Both the position numbers and the translations under genes were made by a program. From an uncultured Lachnospiraceae bacterium (GTDB lineage Bacteria > Bacillota > Clostridia > Lachnospirales > Lachnospiraceae), in contig CATLGN010000095.1 in assembly GCA_949935685.1 (NCBI GenBank), forward strand, positions 1-6,504: 6,504 nt of DNA, in the 5' to 3' direction. This document shows, in pieces, positions 1 through 5,624 of this stretch. The notes below the pieces were generated by a model. The model did not search any database. It was not told the origin of the DNA and was given only the letters and a program-made list of their open reading frames with translations. Position 1 is the stretch's first letter; every line of letters begins with the position of its first letter.

Positions 1-130
1 GCGGACCTGTCGGTCCGGAGGGGCGGACGGAGGGCGCTGCGGCCTGCTGCTGCGGTCGCGAACGACCCGATTCCGCTGCCCGTAGGACGACGCGGCGTCG
101 GCCTTCGCCTCCGGGAGCCGTGTCCGGGCG
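1..130. other. GC-rich window edge with no coherent reading frame
   Basis: This stretch is roughly three quarters or more G+C by eye, clearly above the rest of the window. It should encode the middle of the metalloprotease-like protein whose C-terminus follows. However, the frame that carries the HEQEH motif is closed by TAG at 83-85, and neither other + frame gives a convincing protein. A faint TCRS-like piece near positions 5-16 in the same frame hints at coding sequence that has lost bases. Low-quality sequence at a contig end or real decay would both explain this, and I cannot separate them. Confidence 0.5.
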
Positions 131-370
131 CATGAGCAGGAGCATGTGAGCAATGCCTATAAGAAAGCGGCGCAGAAAAACGGCAAGGTTATGGCCGCCA
201 ATGTCTCCGTCCGCACGTCCGTCTGTCCGGAATGCGGCCGCACCTATGTCTCCGGCGGCGAGACGAGAACACAGATCAAGTATTTTAATGAAGAAAACCC
301 GTACCAGAAGGGGAAAAAGATTGCGGATTCCGCCGTTTATTCCGGCATGCATGTCAATCTCGCGGGATAA
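86..370 (+). pseudogene. C-terminal fragment of a putative HExxH zinc metalloprotease-like protein
   Basis: The frame is open from 86 to the TAA at 368-370 (94 codons), with no credible start of its own. A GTG at 146 could be called as a start, but it lies just after an in-frame HEQEH (131-145). HEQEH fits the HExxH zinc-binding signature, so the protein must begin further upstream. Downstream come a CPECG motif (two cysteines three residues apart, codons at 224 and 233), RTYVSGG, and a polar tail ending NLAG. The arrangement HEQxH, then about 30 residues, then a CPECGRxYVxGG block resembles clostridial proteins related to the SprA-type putative metalloproteases. That assignment is from memory and moderate. 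The third zinc ligand and substrate are unknown. The N-terminal part is missing or frame-broken at the window edge. A DUF975 gene follows after 23 bp on the same strand and could be co-transcribed. Confidence 0.55.
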
Positions 371-376
371 TCCCGC
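362..376 (+). repeat. Short hairpin over a stop codon
   Basis: GCGGGA (362-367) and TCCCGC (371-376) form a perfect 6-bp stem whose 3-nt loop is the TAA stop of the metalloprotease-like fragment. A run of five T lies at 386-390, nine bases past the stem, which is too far for a classical intrinsic terminator. It could weaken read-through into the DUF975 gene or be chance. Confidence 0.35.
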
Positions 377-393
377 AGAATGGAGTTTTTGAA

Positions 394-1122
394 ATGAACA
401 GCAAATTATCGACCGAACAGTTAAAGGCAATTTCCAGAGGACAGCTTCTGGGCAGATACGGTCTTGCCATCTCCGCGGAACTGGCGGCGGCGGGCATTAT
501 GCTCGCCGTCCATCTGATCTGTTTTCTGCCCGTTGACCAGAGCACGACGGCAGGGCTTGTCCTTGCCTTCTTTATCTCCTGTATTCTGGATGTCCTGGGC
601 GGCGTCTTTGCGGCAGGACTGACATGCTTTTATCTCAATCTCGTATGCAACCGCCCTGCTTCTGTCAAAGATATTTTTTACGGTTTCCGCGTCCATACAA
701 ACAAGGCGCTGGCAATCCGTCTACTGACCTCTGTCCCTCAGGTGATCGGCTGCCTGCCCTTTCTCGCATGCAGTATCCTGATTGCGGAAAAAGAGAATCC
801 GTCGGCAGGGCTGTTTCTGCTTTACAGCGCCGCCGGGCTTGCGGCTTTGATTGTCTATCTCTGCATATGGCTTCTCTATTCGCAGGCCTATTATATTATG
901 CTTGATTTCCCCGGCTATTCCACAAGGCAGATTATGTCTGTCAGCCGCCGCATGATAAAAGGGCATAAGGGACGTCTGTTTTACCTTTCCGTCTCCCTTA
1001 TCCCCTATTATCTTCTGTGCTTTCTCTCCTGCGGTATCGCTTCTCTCTGGGTTACGCCGTTCCGCAACGCACTTTTCACAAACTTCTATCTGGATCTGAT
1101 CCACAGGAATCATGCCGCTTAG
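394..1122 (+). CDS. DUF975-family polytopic membrane protein
   Basis: A 242-residue integral membrane protein of unknown function. Hydrophobic stretches at about residues 24-46, 52-78, 106-130, 138-163 and 195-219 suggest five or six membrane helices. The C-terminal part carries the pattern I associate with DUF975: SRRMIKGHKGRLF (positive, just before the last helix), then a helix, then GIASLWVTPF, then FYLDLI near the end. The short N-terminal segment with KAISRGQLLGRYGLAI also fits the family. The length is typical. The ATG at 394 has a modest GGAG about nine bases upstream. No catalytic motif is visible. It may share a transcript with the fragment upstream. It converges on dapL, with only 15 bp between the two stop codons and no obvious terminator there. 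Confidence 0.75.
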   Translation: MNSKLSTEQLKAISRGQLLGRYGLAISAELAAAGIMLAVHLICFLPVDQSTTAGLVLAFFISCILDVLGGVFAAGLTCFYLNLVCNRPASVKDIFYGFRVHTNKALAIRLLTSVPQVIGCLPFLACSILIAEKENPSAGLFLLYSAAGLAALIVYLCIWLLYSQAYYIMLDFPGYSTRQIMSVSRRMIKGHKGRLFYLSVSLIPYYLLCFLSCGIASLWVTPFRNALFTNFYLDLIHRNHAA

Positions 1123-1137
1123 TCCGGTTTCTTACGA

Positions 1138-2352
1138 TTATAATTTTTGAATCCTGTCTATCGCTTCCACGGTATTCTCATAGCTTCCGAAAGCGGTCAG
1201 GCGGAAATACGTCTCGCCGCTCGGGCCGAATCCCGAACCCGGCGTCCCCACTACATTGGCCTGTTCGAGCAGGTAATCAAAAAACTGCCAGCTTGTCATC
1301 CCATCAGGCGCCTTGAGCCAGATATACGGCGCATTCACACCGCCGGATACCGCATAGCCCGCTTGTTGCAAACCATTTAAAATATAATGGGCGTTATTCA
1401 TATAATAGGCGACCTGCTTTTGCAGCTGCGCTTTCCCCGCTTCGGAATAGACCGCTTCACCGGCCCGCTGTACGATATAAGGCGCGCCGTTATATTTCGT
1501 GCCATGGCGTCTCGCCCAGAGCGCATGCAGCGCCGTGCCGCCCACCTTCAGCTCTTTCGGGACTACGGTGTAGCCGAGCCGCACTCCGGTAAATCCGGCG
1601 TTTTTGGAAAAAGAATGCAGCTCAATCGCGCATGTTTTCGCGCCGTCGCATTCATAAATGCTGTGCGGTACATCTTCCTCGGAAATATAGGCTTCGTATG
1701 CGGCATCGTAAATGATAACCGCTTCTTTTTCATTGGCGTAATCCACCCATTTCTGAAGCTGCTCCTTCGTGATGGTCGAACCGGTCGGATTATTGGGGAA
1801 GCACAGATAGATCAGATCGGGCGTCTCCGCCGGCAGCGACGGCGCAAAGCCAGTCTCCGCCGTACACGGCATATAGATCACATCGCTCCATGTCTCCGTT
1901 TTCGCATCGTATGTGCCTGTCCTGCCCGCCATGACATTCGTATCCACATAAACCGGATAGACCGGATCGCATACCGCAATTTTATTATCCACACTGAAAA
2001 TTTCCTGAATATTGCCGGAATCGCATTTCGCGCCGTCGGATATAAAGATTTCATCCGCCGCGATGTCGCATCCCCGCGCTTTATAATCGTTTTCCGCAAC
2101 GGCGCTCCGCAGAAACTCATATCCCAGATCGGGCGCATAACCGTGAAACGTAGCCGCATCCGCCATCTCGTCCACAGCGCCGTGCAGCGCGGATATGATC
2201 GCCGGCGCCAGCGGCTGCGTCACATCGCCGATTCCCAGACGGATAATCTTTTTCTCAGGATGCGCCGCCGCATAGGCGTTTACTTTTTTCCCGATCGTGG
2301 AAAAAAGATAACTGCCCGGAAGCTTTAAATAGTTTTCATTGATCTTAGCCAT
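1138..2352 (-). CDS. dapL: LL-diaminopimelate aminotransferase
   Basis: A PLP-dependent class I/II aminotransferase that makes LL-2,6-diaminopimelate from tetrahydrodipicolinate and glutamate in one step, bypassing the acylated intermediates of the DapD/DapC/DapE route. With the start at 2352 the protein has 404 residues, the usual DapL length. It shows the N-terminal INENYLKLPGSYLF, RLGIGDVTQPL (38-48), DGAKCDSGNIQ (106-116), DPVYPVYVDTN (129-139), NNPTG (187-191), DAAYEAY (216-222), the PLP-lysine motif SFSKNAGFTG with K250, and a substrate-carboxylate arginine in FRLTAFG (R384). The longer frame opening at 2388 is rejected because AAGGAGG stands five bases before the ATG at 2352. It lies 44 bp behind dapF, which makes its substrate's downstream isomer, so the two probably form one operon. 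The enzyme is cytoplasmic. Confidence 0.96.
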   Translation of the reverse strand: MAKINENYLKLPGSYLFSTIGKKVNAYAAAHPEKKIIRLGIGDVTQPLAPAIISALHGAVDEMADAATFHGYAPDLGYEFLRSAVAENDYKARGCDIAADEIFISDGAKCDSGNIQEIFSVDNKIAVCDPVYPVYVDTNVMAGRTGTYDAKTETWSDVIYMPCTAETGFAPSLPAETPDLIYLCFPNNPTGSTITKEQLQKWVDYANEKEAVIIYDAAYEAYISEEDVPHSIYECDGAKTCAIELHSFSKNAGFTGVRLGYTVVPKELKVGGTALHALWARRHGTKYNGAPYIVQRAGEAVYSEAGKAQLQKQVAYYMNNAHYILNGLQQAGYAVSGGVNAPYIWLKAPDGMTSWQFFDYLLEQANVVGTPGSGFGPSGETYFRLTAFGSYENTVEAIDRIQKL

Positions 2353-2357
2353 ATGTT

Positions 2358-2364
2358 CCTCCTT
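2358..2364 (-). promoter_or_regulatory. dapL ribosome binding site
   Basis: AAGGAGG on the - strand, five bases before the ATG at 2352. It decides the start of dapL against the in-frame ATG at 2388, 36 bases upstream. Confidence 0.9.
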
Positions 2365-2396
2365 ATTTTTTCTGCCTTTTCTTACCATAGCACATT

Positions 2397-3248
2397 TCAG
2401 AGGTTTCCGTCAATTTCCCCCGTAAACACCGTCGCCGCCGGACCGGTCATATAGACGGTATCTTCCGCCGCATCCCACGCCGCCACAATATCGCCGCCCG
2501 GCACATGTACCGTGATTTCCCGCTCCGTCAGACCGTTCAGGACACAGGCCACCGCCACGGCGCAGCAGCCGGTGCCGCAGGCAAGCGTCTCTCCGGTTCC
2601 CCGTTCCCATACGCGCATTTCCACATGTCTGCGGTCAACGACATGGACAAATTCGGTATTGATGCGCTGCGGAAATCTCTCATGATGTTCAAAGCACGGC
2701 CCGATCTCCGCCAGCGGCAGATTTTTTACATCCGTCACAAAGACGACGGCGTGAGGATTGCCCATGGAGACACAGGTCATACGATAAACCGTGCCGTTTA
2801 CCGTAATCTCCTCGTCGATCACCCGCTCTCCTGCCGCTTTCACCGGAATCTTTTCCGCCAGCAGCTCCGGCCTTCCCATATCAACCCGTGCGGAAACTGC
2901 CCGGCCGTCCTGCGTCTGCAGCACAATGTGCTTTTTCATTCCCGCGCTGACAATATCCAGCTCTTTCCGGTCTGTCAGGCCCGCATCATACACATACTTC
3001 GCCACACACCGGATGCCGTTGCCGCACATTTCCGCCCGGCTGCCGTCCGCATTGTACATTTCCATCTCAAAATCCGCCTCTGTAGACGGATTGATAAAAA
3101 TCACACCGTCGCCACCGATTCCGAAATGCCGGTCGCTCAGCCTGCGCACCAGTTCCGGTTTTTTTCCGGCGGGCACATCCACTGAGGCGCCGTCGATATA
3201 TACATAATCATTGCCGCATCCATGCATCTTTGTAAATTGTAGTTTCAT
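2397..3248 (-). CDS. dapF: Diaminopimelate epimerase
   Basis: Interconverts LL- and meso-diaminopimelate by a cofactor-independent two-cysteine mechanism, feeding peptidoglycan cross-links and lysine. From the ATG at 3248 the protein has 283 residues, normal for DapF. It begins MKLQFTKMHGCGNDYVYIDG, as the family does. The catalytic cysteines sit in AEMCGNGIRC (C75) and TLACGTGCCA (C224). Other hallmarks are FGIGGDG (42-48), MYNADGS (64-70), SMGNPHAV (161-168), NTEFV (197-201) and WERGTGET (214-221). A longer frame to 3305 exists, but it would run across the candidate promoter, while a G-rich ribosome site (AAAGGGGA) stands about seven bases before the 3248 ATG. dapL follows after 44 bp. The upstream ANTAR gene ends 87 bp away. 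Confidence 0.96.
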   Translation of the reverse strand: MKLQFTKMHGCGNDYVYIDGASVDVPAGKKPELVRRLSDRHFGIGGDGVIFINPSTEADFEMEMYNADGSRAEMCGNGIRCVAKYVYDAGLTDRKELDIVSAGMKKHIVLQTQDGRAVSARVDMGRPELLAEKIPVKAAGERVIDEEITVNGTVYRMTCVSMGNPHAVVFVTDVKNLPLAEIGPCFEHHERFPQRINTEFVHVVDRRHVEMRVWERGTGETLACGTGCCAVAVACVLNGLTEREITVHVPGGDIVAAWDAAEDTVYMTGPAATVFTGEIDGNL

Positions 3249-3285
3249 GATCGTTCCCCTTTCTGTTTCCAGTATATACCGCATT

Positions 3286-3315
3286 TTTATATGAGAAAAT
3301 ACCAAAAACTGTCAG
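3286..3315 (-). promoter_or_regulatory. Candidate sigma-A promoter for dapF-dapL
   Basis: Read on the - strand, CTGACA (3310-3315, five of six matches to TTGACA) and TATAAA (3286-3291, five of six to TATAAT) are separated by exactly 18 bp. Transcription would begin near 3279, giving a leader of about 30 nt with the ribosome site in place. It lies wholly in the gap between the ANTAR gene and dapF, so the dap genes need not depend on glnA transcription. Confidence 0.6.
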
Positions 3316-3335
3316 ATTTCATGCATATCATGCCG

Positions 3336-3881
3336 TCAGCGCATCATCGATAATATCATCTGCGCCGTTTCGATCATATTCGTACCGCTGTCCATGCTGC
3401 ATTTCTGGATATAGCGGTGCGCTTCTTCCTCCGTCATATGGTTCCGTTCCATCAGAAGCGCTTTCGCCTTTCGCAGCAGGAGCAGTTCCTCCCCGCTGCG
3501 TGTCCTCGGCGCCGCCCGCCGTTTCCTGCGCCGCCGTTCCAGCGTATGCACCATCATATCCAGCGTATCGAGCAGTTCATGCACCTGCAGCGGCATGGCA
3601 ACCGACAGACAGCCCGCTCCCGCATACTCTTCCAGCAAATGCCGGGAGGCCATCAGAAGCAGTTCAAACCCTTCGGGAAGCTGTCCCAGCAGTTCGGTAA
3701 ACATCATATCCGGCAGACGGCAGGCACTGATCACAATCCCGTCGTCAAGGCTCTCGGCCTGACCGACGGTCTGCGCGCCGGTCGCGCATACCGCCGTTAC
3801 CGTATATCCGCTGCGCACCAGTATATTTTTCAGTTTTCTTCCGTCTTCAATCTTCGGAATGGCAATGATAATACCGGTCAA
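3336..3881 (-). CDS. ANTAR-domain RNA-binding regulator with a degenerate receiver domain (NitR-like)
   Basis: A 181-residue protein of two parts. Residues 1-112 follow the receiver fold (hydrophobic strand IIIAIPKIEDG, later VISACRLPDM and VAMPLQVHELL). The phospho-acceptor aspartate expected at the end of strand 3 is absent (VISAC, about residues 50-54), and the lysine expected before the conserved proline is Met96. Phosphorylation therefore looks unlikely. A basic linker (RRRRKRR, 116-122) leads into a C-terminal ANTAR domain, about 131-178, with RKAKALLMERNHMTEEEAH and ETAQMIL as its core. ANTAR domains bind tandem RNA hairpins and prevent transcription termination. The start is TTG at 3881, with AGGAGG eight bases upstream. 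The gene sits 12 bp behind glnA, as in the clostridial glnA-nitR arrangement, so nitrogen-responsive antitermination is the likely role. The signal sensed is unknown. Confidence 0.85.
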   Translation of the reverse strand: MTGIIIAIPKIEDGRKLKNILVRSGYTVTAVCATGAQTVGQAESLDDGIVISACRLPDMMFTELLGQLPEGFELLLMASRHLLEEYAGAGCLSVAMPLQVHELLDTLDMMVHTLERRRRKRRAAPRTRSGEELLLLRKAKALLMERNHMTEEEAHRYIQKCSMDSGTNMIETAQMILSMMR

Positions 3882-3889
3882 CGGACATC

Positions 3890-3895
3890 CCTCCT
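3890..3895 (-). promoter_or_regulatory. ANTAR-gene ribosome binding site overlapping the glnA stop
   Basis: AGGAGG on the - strand overlaps the TAG stop of glnA (3894-3896) and lies eight bases before the TTG at 3881. An ATG at 3888 is only one base from this site and is out of frame, so TTG is the start. The overlap suggests translational coupling with glnA. Confidence 0.8.
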
Positions 3896-5234
3896 AATAT
3901 CTGCTCAAATACTGCTCCAGCTCCCATGCGCTGACCTGTGCCTTGTACTGATCCCATTCCTTCTTTTTCAGGCTGATATATTTCTCATACGCATATTCGC
4001 CCAATACTTCCCGGATAAAAGAATCGTTTTTCATCTCCTGCAGCGCTTCGATCAGGGTATCGGGAAGCTCTTTGACCGCGTCACCGCCGTCCGCCGCCTG
4101 CCGGGGCAGATCGCAGTCCGCACACATCGGCGGCATTATCTTATGTTTGATCCCGTCCAGCCCCGCCCGCAGGCAAAGGGCCAGCGCCAAATACGGATTG
4201 GCCGCGGAATCCGGAGAACGCAGTTCAATCCGCACGCCCGCTTCCTTATCGCGCACGACACGGATCATTCGGCTTTTGCTGTAACCGTCAGACCACGCAA
4301 CATAGACCGGCGCTTCATAACCGGACACCAGCCTTTTATACGAATTGACAAGCGGATTGGTAACGGCGCTCATACCGCGGGCATGCCGTAATATGCCGCC
4401 GATAAAATACTGCGCTTCGCTGCACAAACCGCCTTCCGCTCCTGCATCCGTAAAGATATTTCTGCCGTCCCGGAGTAAAGCCATCGTTACATGCATCCCC
4501 GAGCCGTCCGCCCCGTATTTGGGTTTCGGCATAAAGGTCGCATGCAGGCCATGCCGTCTGGCAAGCGTTTTCACGGCCAGCTTGAATGTCATAATATTGT
4601 CCGCCGTCTTTAACGCCTCATCCCGGCGAAAATCAATTTCATGCTGCGCCGGCGCCGATTCGTGATGCGACGCTTCCACTTCAAATCCCATTTCTTCCAG
4701 TGTCAAAACAATGTCGCGCCGCGCATTTTCCCCCAGATCAAGCGGGCTCATATCAAAATATCCCGCCTGCTCATGCGTCAGCGTCGTAGGCAGCCCGTTT
4801 TCATCGCAGTGAAACAGAAAAAATTCGCACTCCGGCCCCACTTCAAACCGATAGCCCATATCCGCCGCCTCCCGCAGCGCCCGCTTTAGAATATAGCGCG
4901 GGTCGGCTGCAAACGGCCGTCCATCCGCATCGCAGACATCACAAATCAGCCTTGCGACTTTTCCCTGCTGCGGCCGCCACGGAAAAATTTCAAATGTTGT
5001 ATAATCGGGATGCAGATACAGTTCCGCTTCTCCGTCCTTTCCCATCGCCTCCAGCGCCGAAGCGTCAAACGCACAGCGATGATCCAGCGCTTTTTCCAAC
5101 TGACTTGCCGTCACGGCAATATTTTTAAAACACCCCAGAAGATCCGTAAACTGCAGACGGATAAACTCCACATCCTCATCGCGTACCAGATTGATGATGT
5201 CCTCTCTTGTATATTGTTTTGTGTGATGATCCAT
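3894..5234 (-). CDS. glnA: Type I glutamine synthetase (glutamate-ammonia ligase)
   Basis: A 446-residue protein, the length of the Gram-positive GSI-alpha type, which forms cytoplasmic dodecamers and makes glutamine from glutamate, ammonia and ATP. Visible motifs are FIRLQFTDLLG (24-34), IFPWRPQQGKVARLICDV (83-100), metal ligands in GPECEFFLF (E135, E137), ASHHESAPAQHEIDF (E192, E199), MPKP, DGSGMH (H248), NSYKRLVSGYEAPVYVAW (R301, E307), and RIELRSPDSAANPYLAL (R335, E337, R339). The adenylylation motif of GSI-beta enzymes is absent. Several usually invariant positions differ. The FDGSS loop reads FDASA (56-60), so the serine matching Ser53 of the Salmonella enzyme is Ala60. The NRS arginine (Salmonella Arg339) is Lys320. 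LVPGYE is LVSGYE. The stretch that includes the B. subtilis feedback arginine (Arg62) is AMGKDGEAEL, with Lys66 there. It may be a divergent synthetase or a relaxed ligase. The ribosome site AAAGGA is eight bases before the ATG. Confidence 0.93.
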   Translation of the reverse strand: MDHHTKQYTREDIINLVRDEDVEFIRLQFTDLLGCFKNIAVTASQLEKALDHRCAFDASALEAMGKDGEAELYLHPDYTTFEIFPWRPQQGKVARLICDVCDADGRPFAADPRYILKRALREAADMGYRFEVGPECEFFLFHCDENGLPTTLTHEQAGYFDMSPLDLGENARRDIVLTLEEMGFEVEASHHESAPAQHEIDFRRDEALKTADNIMTFKLAVKTLARRHGLHATFMPKPKYGADGSGMHVTMALLRDGRNIFTDAGAEGGLCSEAQYFIGGILRHARGMSAVTNPLVNSYKRLVSGYEAPVYVAWSDGYSKSRMIRVVRDKEAGVRIELRSPDSAANPYLALALCLRAGLDGIKHKIMPPMCADCDLPRQAADGGDAVKELPDTLIEALQEMKNDSFIREVLGEYAYEKYISLKKKEWDQYKAQVSAWELEQYLSRY

Positions 5235-5260
5235 AATAATCGTCCTTTCCTGTATGATTA

Positions 5261-5282
5261 AGAATCGCGCCTGCGCGATTCT
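5261..5282 (-). repeat. Perfect 10-bp inverted repeat before the glnA ribosome site
   Basis: AGAATCGCGC (5261-5270) and GCGCGATTCT (5273-5282) are perfect complements around two bases. In RNA this is a 9-bp stem with a 4-nt loop. It ends about ten bases before the glnA ribosome site. No U-tract follows, so it is not an intrinsic terminator. Confidence 0.75.
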
Positions 5283-5297
5283 CTGCGGGCTGCGCAG
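5283..5297 (-). repeat. Small hairpin next to the 10-bp inverted repeat
   Basis: CTGCG (5283-5287) pairs with CGCAG (5293-5297) around a 5-nt loop. The GCGCAG at 5292-5297 can instead pair with CTGCGC at 5271-5276 inside the neighbouring repeat, so the two structures could be alternatives. Confidence 0.5.
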
Positions 5298-5302
5298 TTT
5301 GC

Positions 5303-5335
5303 TTTTATCATATGGAGGTTTCCCATATGATAAAA
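5303..5335 (-). repeat. Perfect 13-bp AT-rich hairpin in the glnA leader
   Basis: Arms 5303-5315 and 5323-5335 are perfect complements (TTTTATCATATGG and its complement) around a 7-nt loop. On the - strand, its 5' arm shares two bases with the 3' arm of the next hairpin upstream, so both cannot be fully formed at once. No U-tract follows on either strand. Confidence 0.8.
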
Positions 5336-5368
5336 AGGCATTCTTACCCTCTCAGTAAGAACACCTTT
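5334..5368 (-). terminator. Terminator-like hairpin at the 5' end of the glnA leader
   Basis: On the - strand, arms of 14 bases (5355-5368 and 5334-5347) pair with two central G-T wobbles around a 7-nt loop. The stem ends in GCC followed directly by five U, then A (to 5331), the shape of an intrinsic terminator. It begins only about six bases after the predicted start, so it would stop transcription very early unless relieved. A role as a 5' stabilising hairpin or antitermination site is an alternative. Confidence 0.55.
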
Positions 5369-5380
5369 GTCCTGTCTGTT

Positions 5381-5410
5381 ATCATAGCAATTTATGGATG
5401 GGGTTGTCAA
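5381..5410 (-). promoter_or_regulatory. Sigma-A promoter of glnA
   Basis: Read on the - strand, a perfect TTGACA (5405-5410) and TATGAT (5381-5386) are spaced 18 bp apart, with an extended -10 TGC just before TATGAT. Transcription should start near 5374. The site is well placed for glnA and its ANTAR partner, the only genes reading in this direction from here. Confidence 0.75.
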
Positions 5411-5568
5411 TAGCGGGATGGAATAATGTCACAGCGAACGCATGGATTGTATGTTCCTCCAATATACAGGAAAGAAAACTGACTTCCAGTTTATCGGTCT
5501 GATGAAAAGCTAAAACAGGGTGGCGGTAACAGGCGTTCACTATCCCATATCATAAAATTGCAGGCATA
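5411..5568. other. Intergenic region between divergent genes, no feature recognised
   Basis: This is most of the gap between the glnA promoter and the + strand gene at 5625. I find no reading frame with a ribosome site, no strong promoter, no hairpin followed by a T-run and no repeat. A CTGATGA at 5499-5505 and a GGGTGGCGGTAAC at 5518-5530 superficially recall ribozyme and T-box elements but lack the rest of those structures. Confidence 0.5.
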
Positions 5569-5620
5569 TTCCCCCGTCCCCGCTAATACATTATACAAAG
5601 TAAAATGGAAACGGGGATAT
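5566..5620 (+). repeat. Inverted repeat flanking the start region of the 5625 gene
   Basis: ATAT-CCCCGT (5566-5577, with a 2-base insert) is complementary to ACGGGGATAT (5611-5620), with 33 bases between. The right arm contains the GGGG that serves as the weak ribosome site of the gene at 5625. The left arm overlaps the candidate -35. It could be an operator or a chance match. Confidence 0.35.
5569..5597 (+). promoter_or_regulatory. Weak candidate promoter for the 5625 gene
   Basis: TATACA (5592-5597) is a fair -10 (five of six matches). The hexamer 17 bp upstream, TTCCCC (5569-5574), is a poor -35. The spacing and distance to the ATG (about 20-nt leader) are plausible, and nothing better is seen in the gap. 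Confidence 0.3.
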
Positions 5621-5624
5621 TATT

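Larger units (their letters stand above)
5235..5374 (-). promoter_or_regulatory. Structured 5' leader of glnA
   Basis: About 140 nt separate the predicted transcription start (near 5374) from the glnA ATG. Nearly all of it folds into four consecutive hairpins on the - strand transcript, listed separately, leaving only the last ~25 nt with the ribosome site single-stranded. A structured leader before a glnA that is followed by an ANTAR gene suggests attenuation or antitermination control. The loops I can draw have five to seven bases and do not clearly match the ANTAR hexaloop with A at position 1 and G at position 4, so the link is an inference. It matches no riboswitch class that I recognise. 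Confidence 0.55.

Noticed and set aside
146..370. Intact small gene starting at GTG 146
   Set aside because: The HEQEH motif belonging to the same protein lies in frame immediately upstream, and no ribosome site with suitable spacing supports a start there.
1123..1137. Terminator between the converging DUF975 gene and dapL
   Set aside because: The 15-bp gap has no stem with a T-run on either strand, only a very weak GATT/AATC pairing nearby.
1387..2328. Long open frame (313 codons) on the + strand opposite dapL
   Set aside because: Arginine- and isoleucine-rich translation with no family resemblance and no ribosome site. It is a frame shadow of dapL on the other strand.
2353..2388. Longer dapL start at 2388
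   Set aside because: The extra 12 residues are not family-like and contain the strong AAGGAGG site that serves the ATG at 2352.
3249..3305. Longer dapF start at 3305
   Set aside because: The extension would run through the candidate promoter. The family N-terminus MKLQFTKMHGCGNDY begins at 3248.
3886..3888. ATG as start of the ANTAR gene
   Set aside because: It is out of frame with the ANTAR protein and only one base from the AGGAGG site. The in-frame TTG at 3881 has correct spacing.
3417..4391. Long open frame (324 codons) on the + strand opposite the ANTAR gene and glnA
   Set aside because: It spans two well-supported genes on the other strand, is rich in His/Arg/Gln, and has no recognisable domain. 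It is a shadow frame.
5499..5505. CTGATGA as a hammerhead ribozyme core
   Set aside because: No stem follows it and no properly placed GAAA or flanking stems are present.
5518..5530. GGGTGGCGGTAAC resembling the T-box antiterminator sequence
   Set aside because: It matches only part of the T-box core, with no specifier stem, no terminator after it and no amino-acid-related gene downstream on that strand.
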